Shown here piece after piece: positions 9,131 to 16,582 of a stretch of DNA of 64,000 nucleotides; position 1 is the first letter of the stretch, and each line of letters opens with the position of its first letter. The notes beneath the pieces are model-generated. The model was given only the letters and a program-made list of their open reading frames with translations, ran no database searches and was not told where the DNA came from. The translations under genes and the position numbers were made by a program. This DNA is from Martinezella multihospitum (GTDB taxonomy: Bacteria > Pseudomonadota > Alphaproteobacteria > Rhizobiales > Rhizobiaceae), in the NCBI RefSeq assembly GCF_900094585.1, contig NZ_FMAG01000011.1:1-64000 (forward strand). Direction: 5' to 3'.

Positions 9131-9749
9131 TTACCCTGCCACAGGGGTCAACTTTGTGGTCTCGCGCATATTTGATGACGTTTCTTTCACATCGCGCCGA
9201 TCAATCGTGCCTAGTGAAGATGCAGCTTGGCACGCATACATTTGCCTTCTAACAAGCTTCAGCTTATTGATCTGTCCTTCAACATTGCTGCAGACACCGC
9301 TGCCTTGTCTTTCAGGATCCCGTTGGCAAAGGGAGGGCGAACAGGCCACGTACGTCAGCGATCCACGGGCCGAGTTCGGTCTTGGCCTTCTTCGGATCAT
9401 TGTTCGGAAACGATCAATCAGATTGCGGGCTTCGATCAAGGCAGGAACGCCAGCTTCGATGGCCGCGATAGTAATTGTGTCGGTTTTGCTCAATTGATCG
9501 CGAGCGGTTGTCATCAATAGGGCAATTGTTCTGGCGGACAGCTCTTTTTGAAGTAGCCAATCGCAGACCCGCTCGCCGCGGTCGCCTTGCCGCCCATTGT
9601 CCGACCAGACGAGAACAACCACGAAAGCCTCTGCATTTTAACCGTCGCCAGAGTTCAGCCCCGTTACGCTGCCCAGATATCCAAAGTTTATCTACCGTAT
9701 CACGTCTCTGTGGAATCAACTGCCTATCCTCAAGGAGTGTCAACTCCAA
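9131..9749 (-). pseudogene. ISL3-family transposase remnant, frameshifted
   Basis: Two overlapping minus-strand frames together give parts of an ISL3-type transposase. The upstream frame has L-W-x-x-G-x-x-N-G-A-E-L-W-R-R-L-K-C-R-G-F. The downstream frame has C-D-W-L-L, A-R-N-L-I-D-R-F-R-T-M-I-R and V-E-G-Q-I-N-K-L-K-L-V-R-R-Q-M-Y, the latter close to the conserved ISL3 C-terminal signature E-G-Q-x-x-x-L-K-x-x-K-R-Q-M-Y. The catalytic core is broken by frame changes, and no terminal repeats or target duplication are evident. It sits in the gap where the rightward glycosyltransferase genes meet the leftward wzt/wzm pair. Confidence 0.65.
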
Positions 9750-10482
9750 AATAAGCGCTCAAAACGTCAGAGGGCGGACCATCCATACGCACCTTTCCGT
9801 GCTCGAGCCAAATGATTCGATTACAATTCTTCTCCAGAAGCTCCTTGGCGTGGCTCGCTATCACCAGGATCTGAGTTTTTTCTACAAGCTCGTTCAAGCG
9901 CTGATTAGCTTTAACCTTGAAACCCTCGTCGCCCGTCGCCAACCATTCGTCCATGATGAGTATTTCGGGCTGCAGGATGGTGGAAATTGAGAATGCCAAT
10001 CGTAGCTGCATGCCGCTTGAGTAAGTGCGAACGGGCATCTCGAGGAAGCCACCCAATTCGCTGAACTCCTCAATTTCCTCAAGCCGGGCCTTCATCTCGT
10101 CCTTTCGGAAACCCAACAATGCTCCTCGAAGGAAGATATTCTGGCGACCGGTCGCTTCAGGATCGATTCCTAGCGAGATGTTGATGAGCGATGTACATTT
10201 ACCCTGGATGTCGACCTTGCCGGATGTCGGTATGTAAACACCCGTTAGCACGCGAAGAAGGGTCGTCTTACCGGAACCGTTGTGGCCTATGAGGCCGATA
10301 CGATCATGTCGTTTCAATTCAAGATTAATCGCGTCCAATCCGCGGACAACCACTGCGCCATGGCCTTCCGAGTTGATCGAACCACCGGTGGCTATGTTCA
10401 TGACGCGATTTTTGAGCGAACGGCCACGCGCGTTATAAATGGGAAAGTCAACGGTGACATTCTGCAAGGAAATCGATGTCAT
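9730..10482 (-). CDS. wzt: O-polysaccharide ABC exporter ATP-binding protein (Wzt-like)
   Basis: 250 residues from ATG at 10480-10482; a TTG at 10536 would overlap wzm and is less likely. Walker A is G-H-N-G-S-G-K-T-T-L-L-R, signature Y-S-S-G-M-Q-L-R-L-A-F, Walker B I-L-I-M-D-E-W-L-A-T-G-D and switch His in I-A-S-H-A-K-E-L-L. It powers export of lipid-linked polysaccharide through Wzm across the inner membrane. It lacks the C-terminal carbohydrate-binding domain of O8/O9a-type Wzt, so it belongs to the short KpsT/RfbB-like form, in which chain length is not gated by end recognition. It lies 37 bp downstream of wzm. Confidence 0.9.
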   Translation of the reverse strand: MTSISLQNVTVDFPIYNARGRSLKNRVMNIATGGSINSEGHGAVVVRGLDAINLELKRHDRIGLIGHNGSGKTTLLRVLTGVYIPTSGKVDIQGKCTSLINISLGIDPEATGRQNIFLRGALLGFRKDEMKARLEEIEEFSELGGFLEMPVRTYSSGMQLRLAFSISTILQPEILIMDEWLATGDEGFKVKANQRLNELVEKTQILVIASHAKELLEKNCNRIIWLEHGKVRMDGPPSDVLSAYFGVDTP

Positions 10483-10519
10483 GCTTGCCTGTACTCTCTG
10501 AAATCTCGGTTGCTTTGGC

Positions 10520-11347
10520 TCATAACCAGTAAGCAATGCGGGCTCGGTACTTATTCAACAGCAGAAGTCCGATAGTCCAGCCAACAACGGCAATACCTAT
10601 TGCCGCAGCCCAATTTGTGGCGGTCACAGCCTCTCCAAGAAGCGGATTTCGGACGACTGAAATTAGATGGAAAAACGGATTAAAGTCGAGCATTCCGCGC
10701 GAAGCGCTCTGTGGTAAATGATTCGGCATCCACATGATCGGAGTGACATAAAGCATAACCTGCATGATATTCTGAACGATCTGGATGAGGTCGCGATAAC
10801 GTGTACACAGTATTGCCAATATCAACGCAATCCAAGTCATGTTTAACGTGACTAGCACGAACCCTGGGATCACCAATAGTGCAGAAATCCCAATTGATTT
10901 CCAAAATATCAGAAGAACGATTGGAAATATCACGAGGTTGTGCAAAAGTATTATGGAATTTCGATACCAAACCCTAAGTATATATGTAAAAAATGGAATA
11001 TCTAATTGCAATATTATTTCGCTATTGGATATAAACCCGGTACATCCCTCACTAACAATCTGGGTATAGTACCCCCAAAATATTAAGCCCACACATATGA
11101 AGGGTAGAAATTCATTCATGGGTGAATTGAAGATCGTGCCAAAAACAAGGCCAAGAGCTCCGATCAATACGCCCATATTGATAGTAAGCCAAAATGCGCC
11201 GACCCGCGATCGCCTGTAGCGCTGCGCGACATCTTGCCACCCTAGCAATGCCGCCAAGCGAAAATTCGACAATGCTTCTGCAATGTCCCATACCGCGCCA
11301 TGATAACGCACTTCGTTTTTGGCGATTTTAAAATTCTTCACCGGCAA
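10520..11347 (-). CDS. wzm: O-polysaccharide ABC exporter permease (Wzm-like)
   Basis: 275 residues of the ABC-2 polysaccharide permease family. It has a cytoplasmic N-terminus with L-A-A-L-L-G-W-Q-D-V-A-Q-R-Y-R-R-S-R-V-G followed by F-W-L-T-I-N-M-G, typical of Wzm/KpsM, then about six membrane segments and V-T-P-I-M-W-M-P. It forms the inner-membrane channel for the nascent O-chain with Wzt. The start is TTG at 11347 or GTG at 11341; neither has a clear ribosome-binding site. The gene is markedly AT-rich, especially 10900-11080, unlike the flanking chromosome, which suggests acquisition with the O-antigen locus. Confidence 0.88.
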   Translation of the reverse strand: MPVKNFKIAKNEVRYHGAVWDIAEALSNFRLAALLGWQDVAQRYRRSRVGAFWLTINMGVLIGALGLVFGTIFNSPMNEFLPFICVGLIFWGYYTQIVSEGCTGFISNSEIILQLDIPFFTYILRVWYRNSIILLHNLVIFPIVLLIFWKSIGISALLVIPGFVLVTLNMTWIALILAILCTRYRDLIQIVQNIMQVMLYVTPIMWMPNHLPQSASRGMLDFNPFFHLISVVRNPLLGEAVTATNWAAAIGIAVVGWTIGLLLLNKYRARIAYWL

Positions 11348-11799
11348 TCCATTTTCAGGTTCGTTTTTTGCCCTAACGATAAAGACATGCAGCCCTTTTT
11401 AAGGCGAACGCGTAGCAAAGGATGGAAACTGAGGATAGCCCCCACATGAAAATATTCATGCCCATACGATTATCACTCGTTCAAGCATCCATTTGTCCGG
11501 CGCGGGCTACACCACACAGCCACCGAATGGCTGAGATCGTCTGAAGTTGGTCAACGTAGCTAGCTGTGAAGCCTCCAGAGGCGTGGATGGCAGCAAAATA
11601 CGATGCTAACCCCAATACGGAATTCCATGTCATCTTCATTTCGCGGTGATCCATCAACACAATCGAATCAAGTATTCCTCCCTCCCGGAGAGGAACGCGC
11701 TGAGGATGCACCAAGACCTTGGCATTGCTCGCTATTGCGAAAGATTTCACGCAACCGAAGATCAACTGACCGGATACGAACATCAAGATCTGTCAGTTT

Positions 11800-11925
11800 A
11801 CAGAAAATTCCCGCATCAGCGACGGTCAGAACATCCGACGAAACATCCCGCAAAATCTCCTGCCTCTGCTCGTCAGAGCAAGCGCGTCGGCGTTCCTGGC
11901 GTGTCAAAACCTCTATGCGTGCCAA
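11800..11925 (-). pseudogene. IS66-family TnpA (OrfA) N-terminal remnant
   Basis: The minus-strand frame from 11925 begins M-A-R-I-E-V-L-T-R-Q-E-R-R-R-A-C-S-D-E-Q-style residues and continues to V-A-D-A, which matches the start of IS66 OrfA proteins up to the helix-turn-helix. After that the reading loses similarity, so the gene is truncated or frameshifted. No IS66 TnpB or TnpC is recognisable nearby. It is evidence of past insertion between the O-antigen locus and tRNA-Gln. Confidence 0.5.
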
Positions 11926-12391
11926 AGTTCACCTTCGGGACGACCATTGCGCCGCGCGGCCGTCGAGACATCTTCCAAATGCAAGAGCATCATGTCGCGT
12001 TCCTGTTCGCAAAGCTTTTGGAGCTGCGCCTTGGACATGGGTTCCTTCGAGTTCATCTTCAGCTCGGCCAGCAGCACGTTGAGCTTTCAACCGATGACTT
12101 GAGCCTTTTTATGATCCGAACAATGAAGGCTCAGTGAAAGCCGGCTGCTCGGTCGGCATTGCTGGAACGCGTTGGGGACGCGCGCGCCTTGCCGCGGCGG
12201 GTGAGATTCTCGACGTCGTGGCGGACAGCCATGAGGAGTTCGCCCTTGCCTGCCGCCTGGCGACGGCACGATGCATTTTCTGCGTGGGCATCACCTGTGG
12301 ATTACAGTTCTGGACATTAGGTCGCTAGTGATGCCAAAAAAATACCCAACCAGACTGGAAAATTAGGGAACTAAGGGCATTTAGAGAGAAT
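11926..12391. other. Intergenic, probably decayed mobile DNA
   Basis: No intact recognisable gene. A 47-codon minus-strand frame (11913-12056; starts M-N-S-K-E-P-M-S-K-A-Q-L) lies directly upstream of the IS66-like remnant and overlaps its start, but I do not recognise it. The stretch 11348-11800, between wzm and the remnant, likewise shows only the presumed wzm promoter region and no supported gene. Confidence 0.35.
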
Positions 12392-12465
12392 TGGCTGGGA
12401 AACCTGGATTCGAACCAAGATTAACGGAGTCAGAGTCCGCTGTTCTACCATTGAACTATTTCCCA
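12392..12465 (-). tRNA. tRNA-Gln (anticodon CUG)
   Basis: The minus strand folds into a 74-nt cloverleaf: acceptor TGGGAAA/TTTCCCA with discriminator G and encoded CCA, D-arm with A-G-T-T-C-A-A-T-G-G-T-A, anticodon stem GCGGA/TCCGT around loop CTCTGAC (anticodon CUG), and T-loop GGTTCGAATCC. It decodes CAG. The decayed mobile DNA on its 3' side fits the frequent use of tRNA genes as island boundaries. Confidence 0.95.
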
Positions 12466-12508
12466 ACAGCCGCCGGGCGTTGGATGCCCCCGCGGGGAAA
12501 GCAGGGCC

Positions 12509-12536
12509 TCTATAATCGAATTTGCCGCGGATGCAA
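12509..12536 (-). promoter_or_regulatory. Likely sigma-70 promoter of tRNA-Gln
   Basis: On the minus strand TTGCAT (-35, 12531-12536) and TATAGA (-10, 12509-12514) are separated by 16 bp, about 44 bp upstream of the tRNA 5' end. No competing gene lies in between. Confidence 0.55.
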
Positions 12537-12706
12537 ATACTTTAACACGGGGAAATGCGATTTTTTGAAAGTCGCAGCAGACCGTCATGATAGGTCACGA
12601 ATCCGCCTGCTGCCAGCAGATTTTTCCAAGCCGTACTATCCCAATGGCCCAAGGCTGCCGCCGGAGGAGCGATTTCGCCAGTCTCGCGGTCACGCCTTCG
12701 ATGATG

Positions 12707-13342
12707 TCACCAGCGCAACAGGCGCCTGCCGAGGATATATCCGACAGTCGTCACCATGGCGATCGCGATCGGGTACCAGAGCAGGACGAAAAGCGGGCTG
12801 TCATCAGTGCAGTTGGAGGCATAGAAGGTCGCGGCGATGCCGCTGGCGGCAAGGCCGGCGACGGCGCCGGCCGCACCCGGCTTTTCCGGCGCGCCCTGGC
12901 GCAGGGCGAAAAGGAAGCAGGCGAGCGGGCCTATCGACAGCAGCGGGATGAGCGTCAGGCAGAAGCGGGCATTGTGGCCGATCATCCGCGCGCTCCAGCT
13001 GCCGGCCGGCATGACGGCCATTTCGACGGCGGCGGCGGCAAGCAGCAGGATTGGTGCCAGGAGCAGCGTCCAGCCCCACAGGCGCAGCGAGGCACCCGGC
13101 CGCCCGATGCGGAAGACGACGGCGCAGGCTGTTGCGGCAAGCGCGATGGTCACGACGAACTTGAACAGGAAACGGACGGTCTCCATCGCTGTATCGATAT
13201 CGGCGCGAAAGCCGATCATGGCAAAGAAGAGACCGCCGCTGATCAGGATGCCCGCGACGACCGCCAGGGTCAGGACCTTGCCGATCCGCATGCGGACCGG
13301 CGCGTCCTGCGCCAGAAGATTGATGAGGTCATCGGTTTTCAC
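12707..13342 (-). CDS. nrsF: NrsF family anti-sigma factor (DUF1109)
   Basis: 211 residues, six predicted membrane segments. It carries the NrsF hallmark N-C-T-D-D-S-P-L-F-V-L-L-W-Y near the C-terminus, with a Cys that in the Caulobacter protein takes part in metal/redox sensing. It should hold the partner ECF sigma factor at the membrane until copper or a related stress is sensed. The GTG at 13340-13342 overlaps the end of the sigma gene by 14 bases, as is usual for sigma/anti-sigma pairs, and starts V-K-T-D-D-L-I. Sensing of a specific metal here is inferred from family and from the divergent bufferin operon. Confidence 0.85.
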   Translation of the reverse strand: MKTDDLINLLAQDAPVRMRIGKVLTLAVVAGILISGGLFFAMIGFRADIDTAMETVRFLFKFVVTIALAATACAVVFRIGRPGASLRLWGWTLLLAPILLLAAAAVEMAVMPAGSWSARMIGHNARFCLTLIPLLSIGPLACFLFALRQGAPEKPGAAGAVAGLAASGIAATFYASNCTDDSPLFVLLWYPIAIAMVTTVGYILGRRLLRW

Positions 13343-13895
13343 TGGTCTCACTCCGATACAAAGCCGCAAGCGCCTTCAACGCGCGGTGCAGCGCCACGCG
13401 CACCGCCCCTTCCGTCATCTTCAGCCGGTCCGCCGTTTCCCGGACGCTGCTTCCCTCGACGGAAATCGAGCGCACGATCGTCTTCTGCGGGTCTTTCAGC
13501 AACTCCAGCATACGATCGACATCGAACCGATCAAGCGAGTCGGTATGCTCCTCCGCCTCCAGGAAATCGATCACATCGTCGATCGGCACGCTCATATGCC
13601 TCCCGCGCCGCCTCAGGCTGTCGATCAGCTTGTTGCGCACGATCGTCGACAGCCAGGGTCCGATCGGGCGGGATGAATCCCATGTGCCGCGCTTCAGATG
13701 GATGGCCAGCAGCACTTCCTGCACCACATCCTCGGCCTCGCTTACCGGCGCACCCAGCTGATCGCAGCGCCGACGCGCCATGGCGCGCAGATGCGGCGTC
13801 ACAGCGGTGAGGAAACGGTGATAGGCCTGCGCATCGCCGCCGATGGCGGCGCGCATCCAGACTGCCCATTCCTCTTCGCGCGCCGAATGATTCAT
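13329..13895 (-). CDS. ECF sigma factor (SigF-like, partner of NrsF)
   Basis: 188 residues with region 2 (D-V-V-Q-E-V-L-L-A-I-H, then R-P-I-G-P-W-L-S-T-I-V-R-N-K-L-I-D) and region 4 (V-E-G-S-S-V-R-E-T-A-D-R-L-K-M-T-E-G-A-V-R-V). It recruits RNA polymerase to stress promoters and is released from the membrane anti-sigma encoded immediately downstream. The same -35/-10 pattern, GTAAC-N17-CGTAGA, stands before this gene and before the divergent peptide operon, so autoregulation and direct control of that operon are likely. The start ATG at 13895 is only 11 bp from the -10 hexamer, so the transcript would be nearly leaderless. Confidence 0.9.
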   Translation of the reverse strand: MNHSAREEEWAVWMRAAIGGDAQAYHRFLTAVTPHLRAMARRRCDQLGAPVSEAEDVVQEVLLAIHLKRGTWDSSRPIGPWLSTIVRNKLIDSLRRRGRHMSVPIDDVIDFLEAEEHTDSLDRFDVDRMLELLKDPQKTIVRSISVEGSSVRETADRLKMTEGAVRVALHRALKALAALYRSETSENR

Positions 13896-13906
13896 CCGAC
13901 ATCTCC

Positions 13907-13934
13907 TCTACGCGGGACCGCAGGCTTTCGTTAC
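13907..13934 (-). promoter_or_regulatory. ECF sigma promoter, autoregulatory copy
   Basis: On the minus strand GTAAC (13930-13934), a 17-bp spacer and CGTAGA (13907-13912). The arrangement is identical to that in front of the precursor-peptide operon and resembles known SigF-type motifs (GTAAC-type -35). It lies 12 bp upstream of the sigma start codon. Confidence 0.7.
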
Positions 13935-14111
13935 CGGCAATGGCAACTATTTTTCAAGCCCTTTCGTCTCCGTGGCAGGTTCTCCGACAGATGCGTCTGC
14001 TACCCATGCGCATGTCAGCCTCACCACCACACCTGCCCGGCTATTGCCAGCCACAGCAGATAGCCGGCACAATATAGATGACGCCATCTCGGAAAAAATT
14101 CCGATGCGGCT

Positions 14112-14139
14112 GTAACATCCAGTCGAGACGCTCCGTAGA
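14112..14139 (+). promoter_or_regulatory. ECF sigma promoter of the bufferin-type operon
   Basis: GTAAC at 14112-14116, 17-bp spacer, CGTAGA at 14134-14139, 48 bp before the first precursor ATG. The same two elements and the same spacing precede the sigma gene itself, in a spacer of unrelated sequence, so the match is not due to local duplication. Confidence 0.75.
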
Positions 14140-14187
14140 CCTCGATGCAAGCCAATGACGGCTCGCATCCATCTAGGAGACAGATCC

Positions 14188-14454
14188 ATGAAGAACAGCA
14201 TCCTCACCCTGGCCATCGCCGGCTCGATCGCATCGGCACTTGCATCCGTCGCCGTCCCGGCTTCGGCCGCCGATACCAAGGAAAAATGCTACGGCGTCGC
14301 CCTCAAGGGCCAGAACGATTGCGCCGCCGGCAAGCATGATTGCGCCGGCAAGTCGACCATGAGCTACGACAAGATGTCCTTCAAGCTCGTCCCCACGGGC
14401 ACCTGCACCTCGATGAAGACCCCGAAGGGCCACGGTTCGCTGACGCCGGCCTGA
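14188..14454 (+). CDS. bufA1: Bufferin-type precursor peptide, copy 1 (DUF2282, BufA1-like)
   Basis: 88 residues: a Sec-type signal peptide ending A-S-A-A-D near residue 29, then a Cys-containing core. Four Cys occur in the core, in E-K-C-Y-G-V-A-L-K-G-Q-N-D-C-A-A-G, D-C-A-G-K-S and P-T-G-T-C-T, followed by K-T-P-K-G-H-G-S-L. This is the DUF2282 pattern of periplasmic peptides whose Cys are modified by the DUF692 enzyme and then bind copper. AGGAGA at 14175-14180 precedes ATG 14188. Six residues separate the second and third Cys, one fewer than in copy 2. First gene of the ECF-controlled operon. Confidence 0.85.
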   Translation: MKNSILTLAIAGSIASALASVAVPASAADTKEKCYGVALKGQNDCAAGKHDCAGKSTMSYDKMSFKLVPTGTCTSMKTPKGHGSLTPA

Positions 14455-14500
14455 TCTGAAATCGGATTGATCGTCAATCATCTCTCGTAAGGAGTTTGTC

Positions 14501-14785
14501 ATGAGCAAGATGTCCGCACTCGCCCTGGCCGCATCGGTCGCAACGGCGGTGACGCTGGTTGCCGGCGCAACGACAGCATCTGCCGCCGATGCCAAGGAAA
14601 AATGCTACGGCGTCGCCCTCAAGGGCCAGAACGATTGCGCCGCCGGCCCCGGCACGACCTGCGCCGGCACGTCGAAGGTCGACTATCAGCGCAACTCGTG
14701 GAAGCTGGTTCCCGCCGGGACCTGTGAGACGATCAAGACGCCGAACGGCCACGGCACATTGATGCAGGGTCCAGCCCCGGTCTGA
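14501..14785 (+). CDS. bufA1: Bufferin-type precursor peptide, copy 2 (DUF2282, BufA1-like)
   Basis: 94 residues with a signal peptide (L-V-A-G-A-T-T-A-S-A-A-D) and a four-Cys core, E-K-C-Y-G-V-A-L-K-G-Q-N-D-C-A-A-G-P-G then T-C-A-G-T-S-K-V-D-Y and P-A-G-T-C-E-T. AAGGAG at 14489-14494 precedes the ATG. It closely follows the family consensus, while copy 1 has diverged between the second Cys and the K-L-V-P motif. A 56-base stretch (14592-14647) is identical to 14276-14331 in copy 1, showing duplication with later exchange or constraint. Expected fate: export, Cys modification and periplasmic copper sequestration. Confidence 0.87.
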   Translation: MSKMSALALAASVATAVTLVAGATTASAADAKEKCYGVALKGQNDCAAGPGTTCAGTSKVDYQRNSWKLVPAGTCETIKTPNGHGTLMQGPAPV

Positions 14786-14944
14786 CCCAGATCTGGCAAG
14801 GCAGCGCAAATACGTGGGCGGCGCATCGTTTAACCGGCGCCGCCTGCCTCCCGAACGGAATGATTGATCCCTTTGTTTTCGCGCAATTCCGGACGCAAAG
14901 CCGACGCGCATTTTCCTGGAATAGCTCTAACCCGGAGGCCCGTA

Positions 14945-15799
14945 ATGAAACCGTCAGAACTTCCCCGTCGCGCTGGCGTCGGCTTCAAGCCGGAGCATTT
15001 TTCTGTGATCGATGCGGCCGCGCAGCCGATCGGCTTCTTTGAAGTCCATGCCGAAAACTATATGGGTGCTGGTGGACCGCCACATGCCCAGCTTGGCAGG
15101 CTGCGCCAGGATTATGCCTTGTCCATCCATGGCGTCGGCCTCTCCATCGGTTCGATGCAGCCTTTGGATAGCGAACATCTCGCCCGCTTGAAGATCGTCT
15201 GCGATCGCTACGAGCCGGAGAGTTTTTCGGAGCACCTTGCCTGGTCGACGCACGATACGACCTTTCTCAACGATCTTCTGCCCCTGCCCTATACCGAGGC
15301 GACGCTCATGCAGGTCTGCGACCATATCGACCAGGTGCAGACATTGCTCGGCCGCCAGATGCTGCTCGAGAATCCGGCTACCTACCTGCTCTTCGAAGAG
15401 AGCACGATCGAGGAAACGGAATTTCTGGCCGAAATCGCCAAGCGCACCGGTTGCGGCCTGCTGCTCGACGTCAACAACGTCTTCGTCGCTGCCACGAACC
15501 ACCACATGGACCCGCGCGCCTATCTCAAGCGCTTCCCGGTGCAATGGGTGCGCGAGATCCACCTGAGTGGCCATTCGGAAACCATCGACGATGCCGGTGC
15601 TCCGCTTTTGATCGACAGCCACGATACGCCGGTGAAAGATCCCGTCTGGGCGCTTTACGCGGAGCTGATCGGCCGGATCGGGCCGGTCGCCAGTCTCGTC
15701 GAATGGGATAACGACGTGCCGGAATGGCCGGTTTTGAGGGCGGAGGCCGAGGCCGCCGGCGCCATTTTGAAGCGCGCCGCCGCCCGTCGGGCAGCCTGA
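14945..15799 (+). CDS. bufB: DUF692 multinuclear non-heme iron enzyme (MNIO), BufB-like
   Basis: 284 residues from ATG 14945 (GGAGG at 14934-14938); the longer in-frame start at 14864 has no such site. The TIM-barrel motifs of DUF692 are all present in order: G-V-G-F-K, E-V-H-A-E-N-Y, S-I-H-G-V-G-L-S-I-G, S-E-H-L-A-W, L-L-E-N-P-A-T-Y, L-L-L-D-V-N-N-V, E-I-H-L-S-G-H, I-D-S-H-D-T-P-V and V-E-W-D-N-D-V-P. The His, Glu, Asp and Asn in them ligate the iron cofactors. Known members (MbnB, BufB) oxidise Cys of a precursor peptide into azole-type groups. Here the substrates are the two DUF2282 peptides just upstream and the partner is the DUF2063 protein. Confidence 0.92.
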   Translation: MKPSELPRRAGVGFKPEHFSVIDAAAQPIGFFEVHAENYMGAGGPPHAQLGRLRQDYALSIHGVGLSIGSMQPLDSEHLARLKIVCDRYEPESFSEHLAWSTHDTTFLNDLLPLPYTEATLMQVCDHIDQVQTLLGRQMLLENPATYLLFEESTIEETEFLAEIAKRTGCGLLLDVNNVFVAATNHHMDPRAYLKRFPVQWVREIHLSGHSETIDDAGAPLLIDSHDTPVKDPVWALYAELIGRIGPVASLVEWDNDVPEWPVLRAEAEAAGAILKRAAARRAA

Positions 15800-15809
15800 G
15801 GAGGGATCG

Positions 15810-16565
15810 ATGTCTCTCACAACGCAAGGCGAATTCGCCGCAGCACTCATCGATCCCGATCTCTCCGTGCCCGAGGGATTGACGGCCTGGAACGGCCCAC
15901 AGCCTGCACGGCGCTTCGGCGTCTATCGCAACAATGTCGCCATCGGCCTGATCGGTGCGCTCGCCTCGCGCTTTCCTGCCGCGGAAAGGATCGTCGGCGA
16001 GGAATTCTTCGCTGCCATGGCGCATGAGTTCGTCCGTCTGCACCCGCCGCGATCACCGCTGCTGCTTGCCTATGGCGATGATTTTCCCGATTTCGTCGAG
16101 GGTTTAGAACCGGTGCAGGAAATCCCCTATCTGGCCGACGTCATGCGGCTGGAGGCGCTGCGGGGGCGGGCCTATCATGCGGCCGACGCCGTGCCGCTCG
16201 ATGCGGCTCTGGTGGCGACCATCGAGCCGGCCGGTCTGGCGGAACTGGCCTTCGTGCCGCATCCTTCCGCTTCGGTGGCACGTTCCGCCCATCCGGCCGT
16301 CACCATCTGGGCGATGAACACCGGCGAAATCGAGCTTGCAGATATCAGCGATTGGACGGGCGAGGATGCTCTCGTCATCCGTCCTCAGATGATCGTCGAG
16401 GTGCATCGCCTGCCGTCGGGTGGCGCAACCTTTCTGGAGCAGCTGTTTTCAGGCGCCACTCTTGGCCAGGCCTATGAGACGGCTCTCGCCGAAGCCGCCA
16501 ATTTCGATCTTTCCGCCAACCTCGCCGGTGCGTTCACGGCAGGCGTTTTCATGGCCATTCGCTGA
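15810..16565 (+). CDS. bufC: DUF2063 partner protein, BufC-like
   Basis: 251 residues. The N-terminal DUF2063 region shows F-A-A-A-L-I-D-P, R-R-F-G-V-Y-R-N-N-V, A-L-A-S-R-F-P-A-A-E-R-I-V-G-E-E-F-F and Y-G-D-D-F-P-D-F-V. The C-terminal half is a variable alpha/beta domain. In related systems (MbnC, HvfC, BufC) this protein binds the precursor and stimulates the DUF692 enzyme. It starts 10 bp after bufB with GAGG upstream, so the two are translated together. Confidence 0.88.
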   Translation: MSLTTQGEFAAALIDPDLSVPEGLTAWNGPQPARRFGVYRNNVAIGLIGALASRFPAAERIVGEEFFAAMAHEFVRLHPPRSPLLLAYGDDFPDFVEGLEPVQEIPYLADVMRLEALRGRAYHAADAVPLDAALVATIEPAGLAELAFVPHPSASVARSAHPAVTIWAMNTGEIELADISDWTGEDALVIRPQMIVEVHRLPSGGATFLEQLFSGATLGQAYETALAEAANFDLSANLAGAFTAGVFMAIR

Positions 16566-16582
16566 ACGCCAGGGAGAACGAC

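Noticed and set aside
11646..12137. 163-codon plus-strand frame between wzm and tRNA-Gln as a gene
   Set aside because: No family features and it runs opposite to IS66-like transposase remnants, which explain the sequence better.
12587..13810. A 407-codon plus-strand frame opposite the NrsF and sigma genes
   Set aside because: It is low-complexity and Arg/Gly/Asp-rich, with no family features, and lies antisense to two clearly real genes; typical high-GC shadow.
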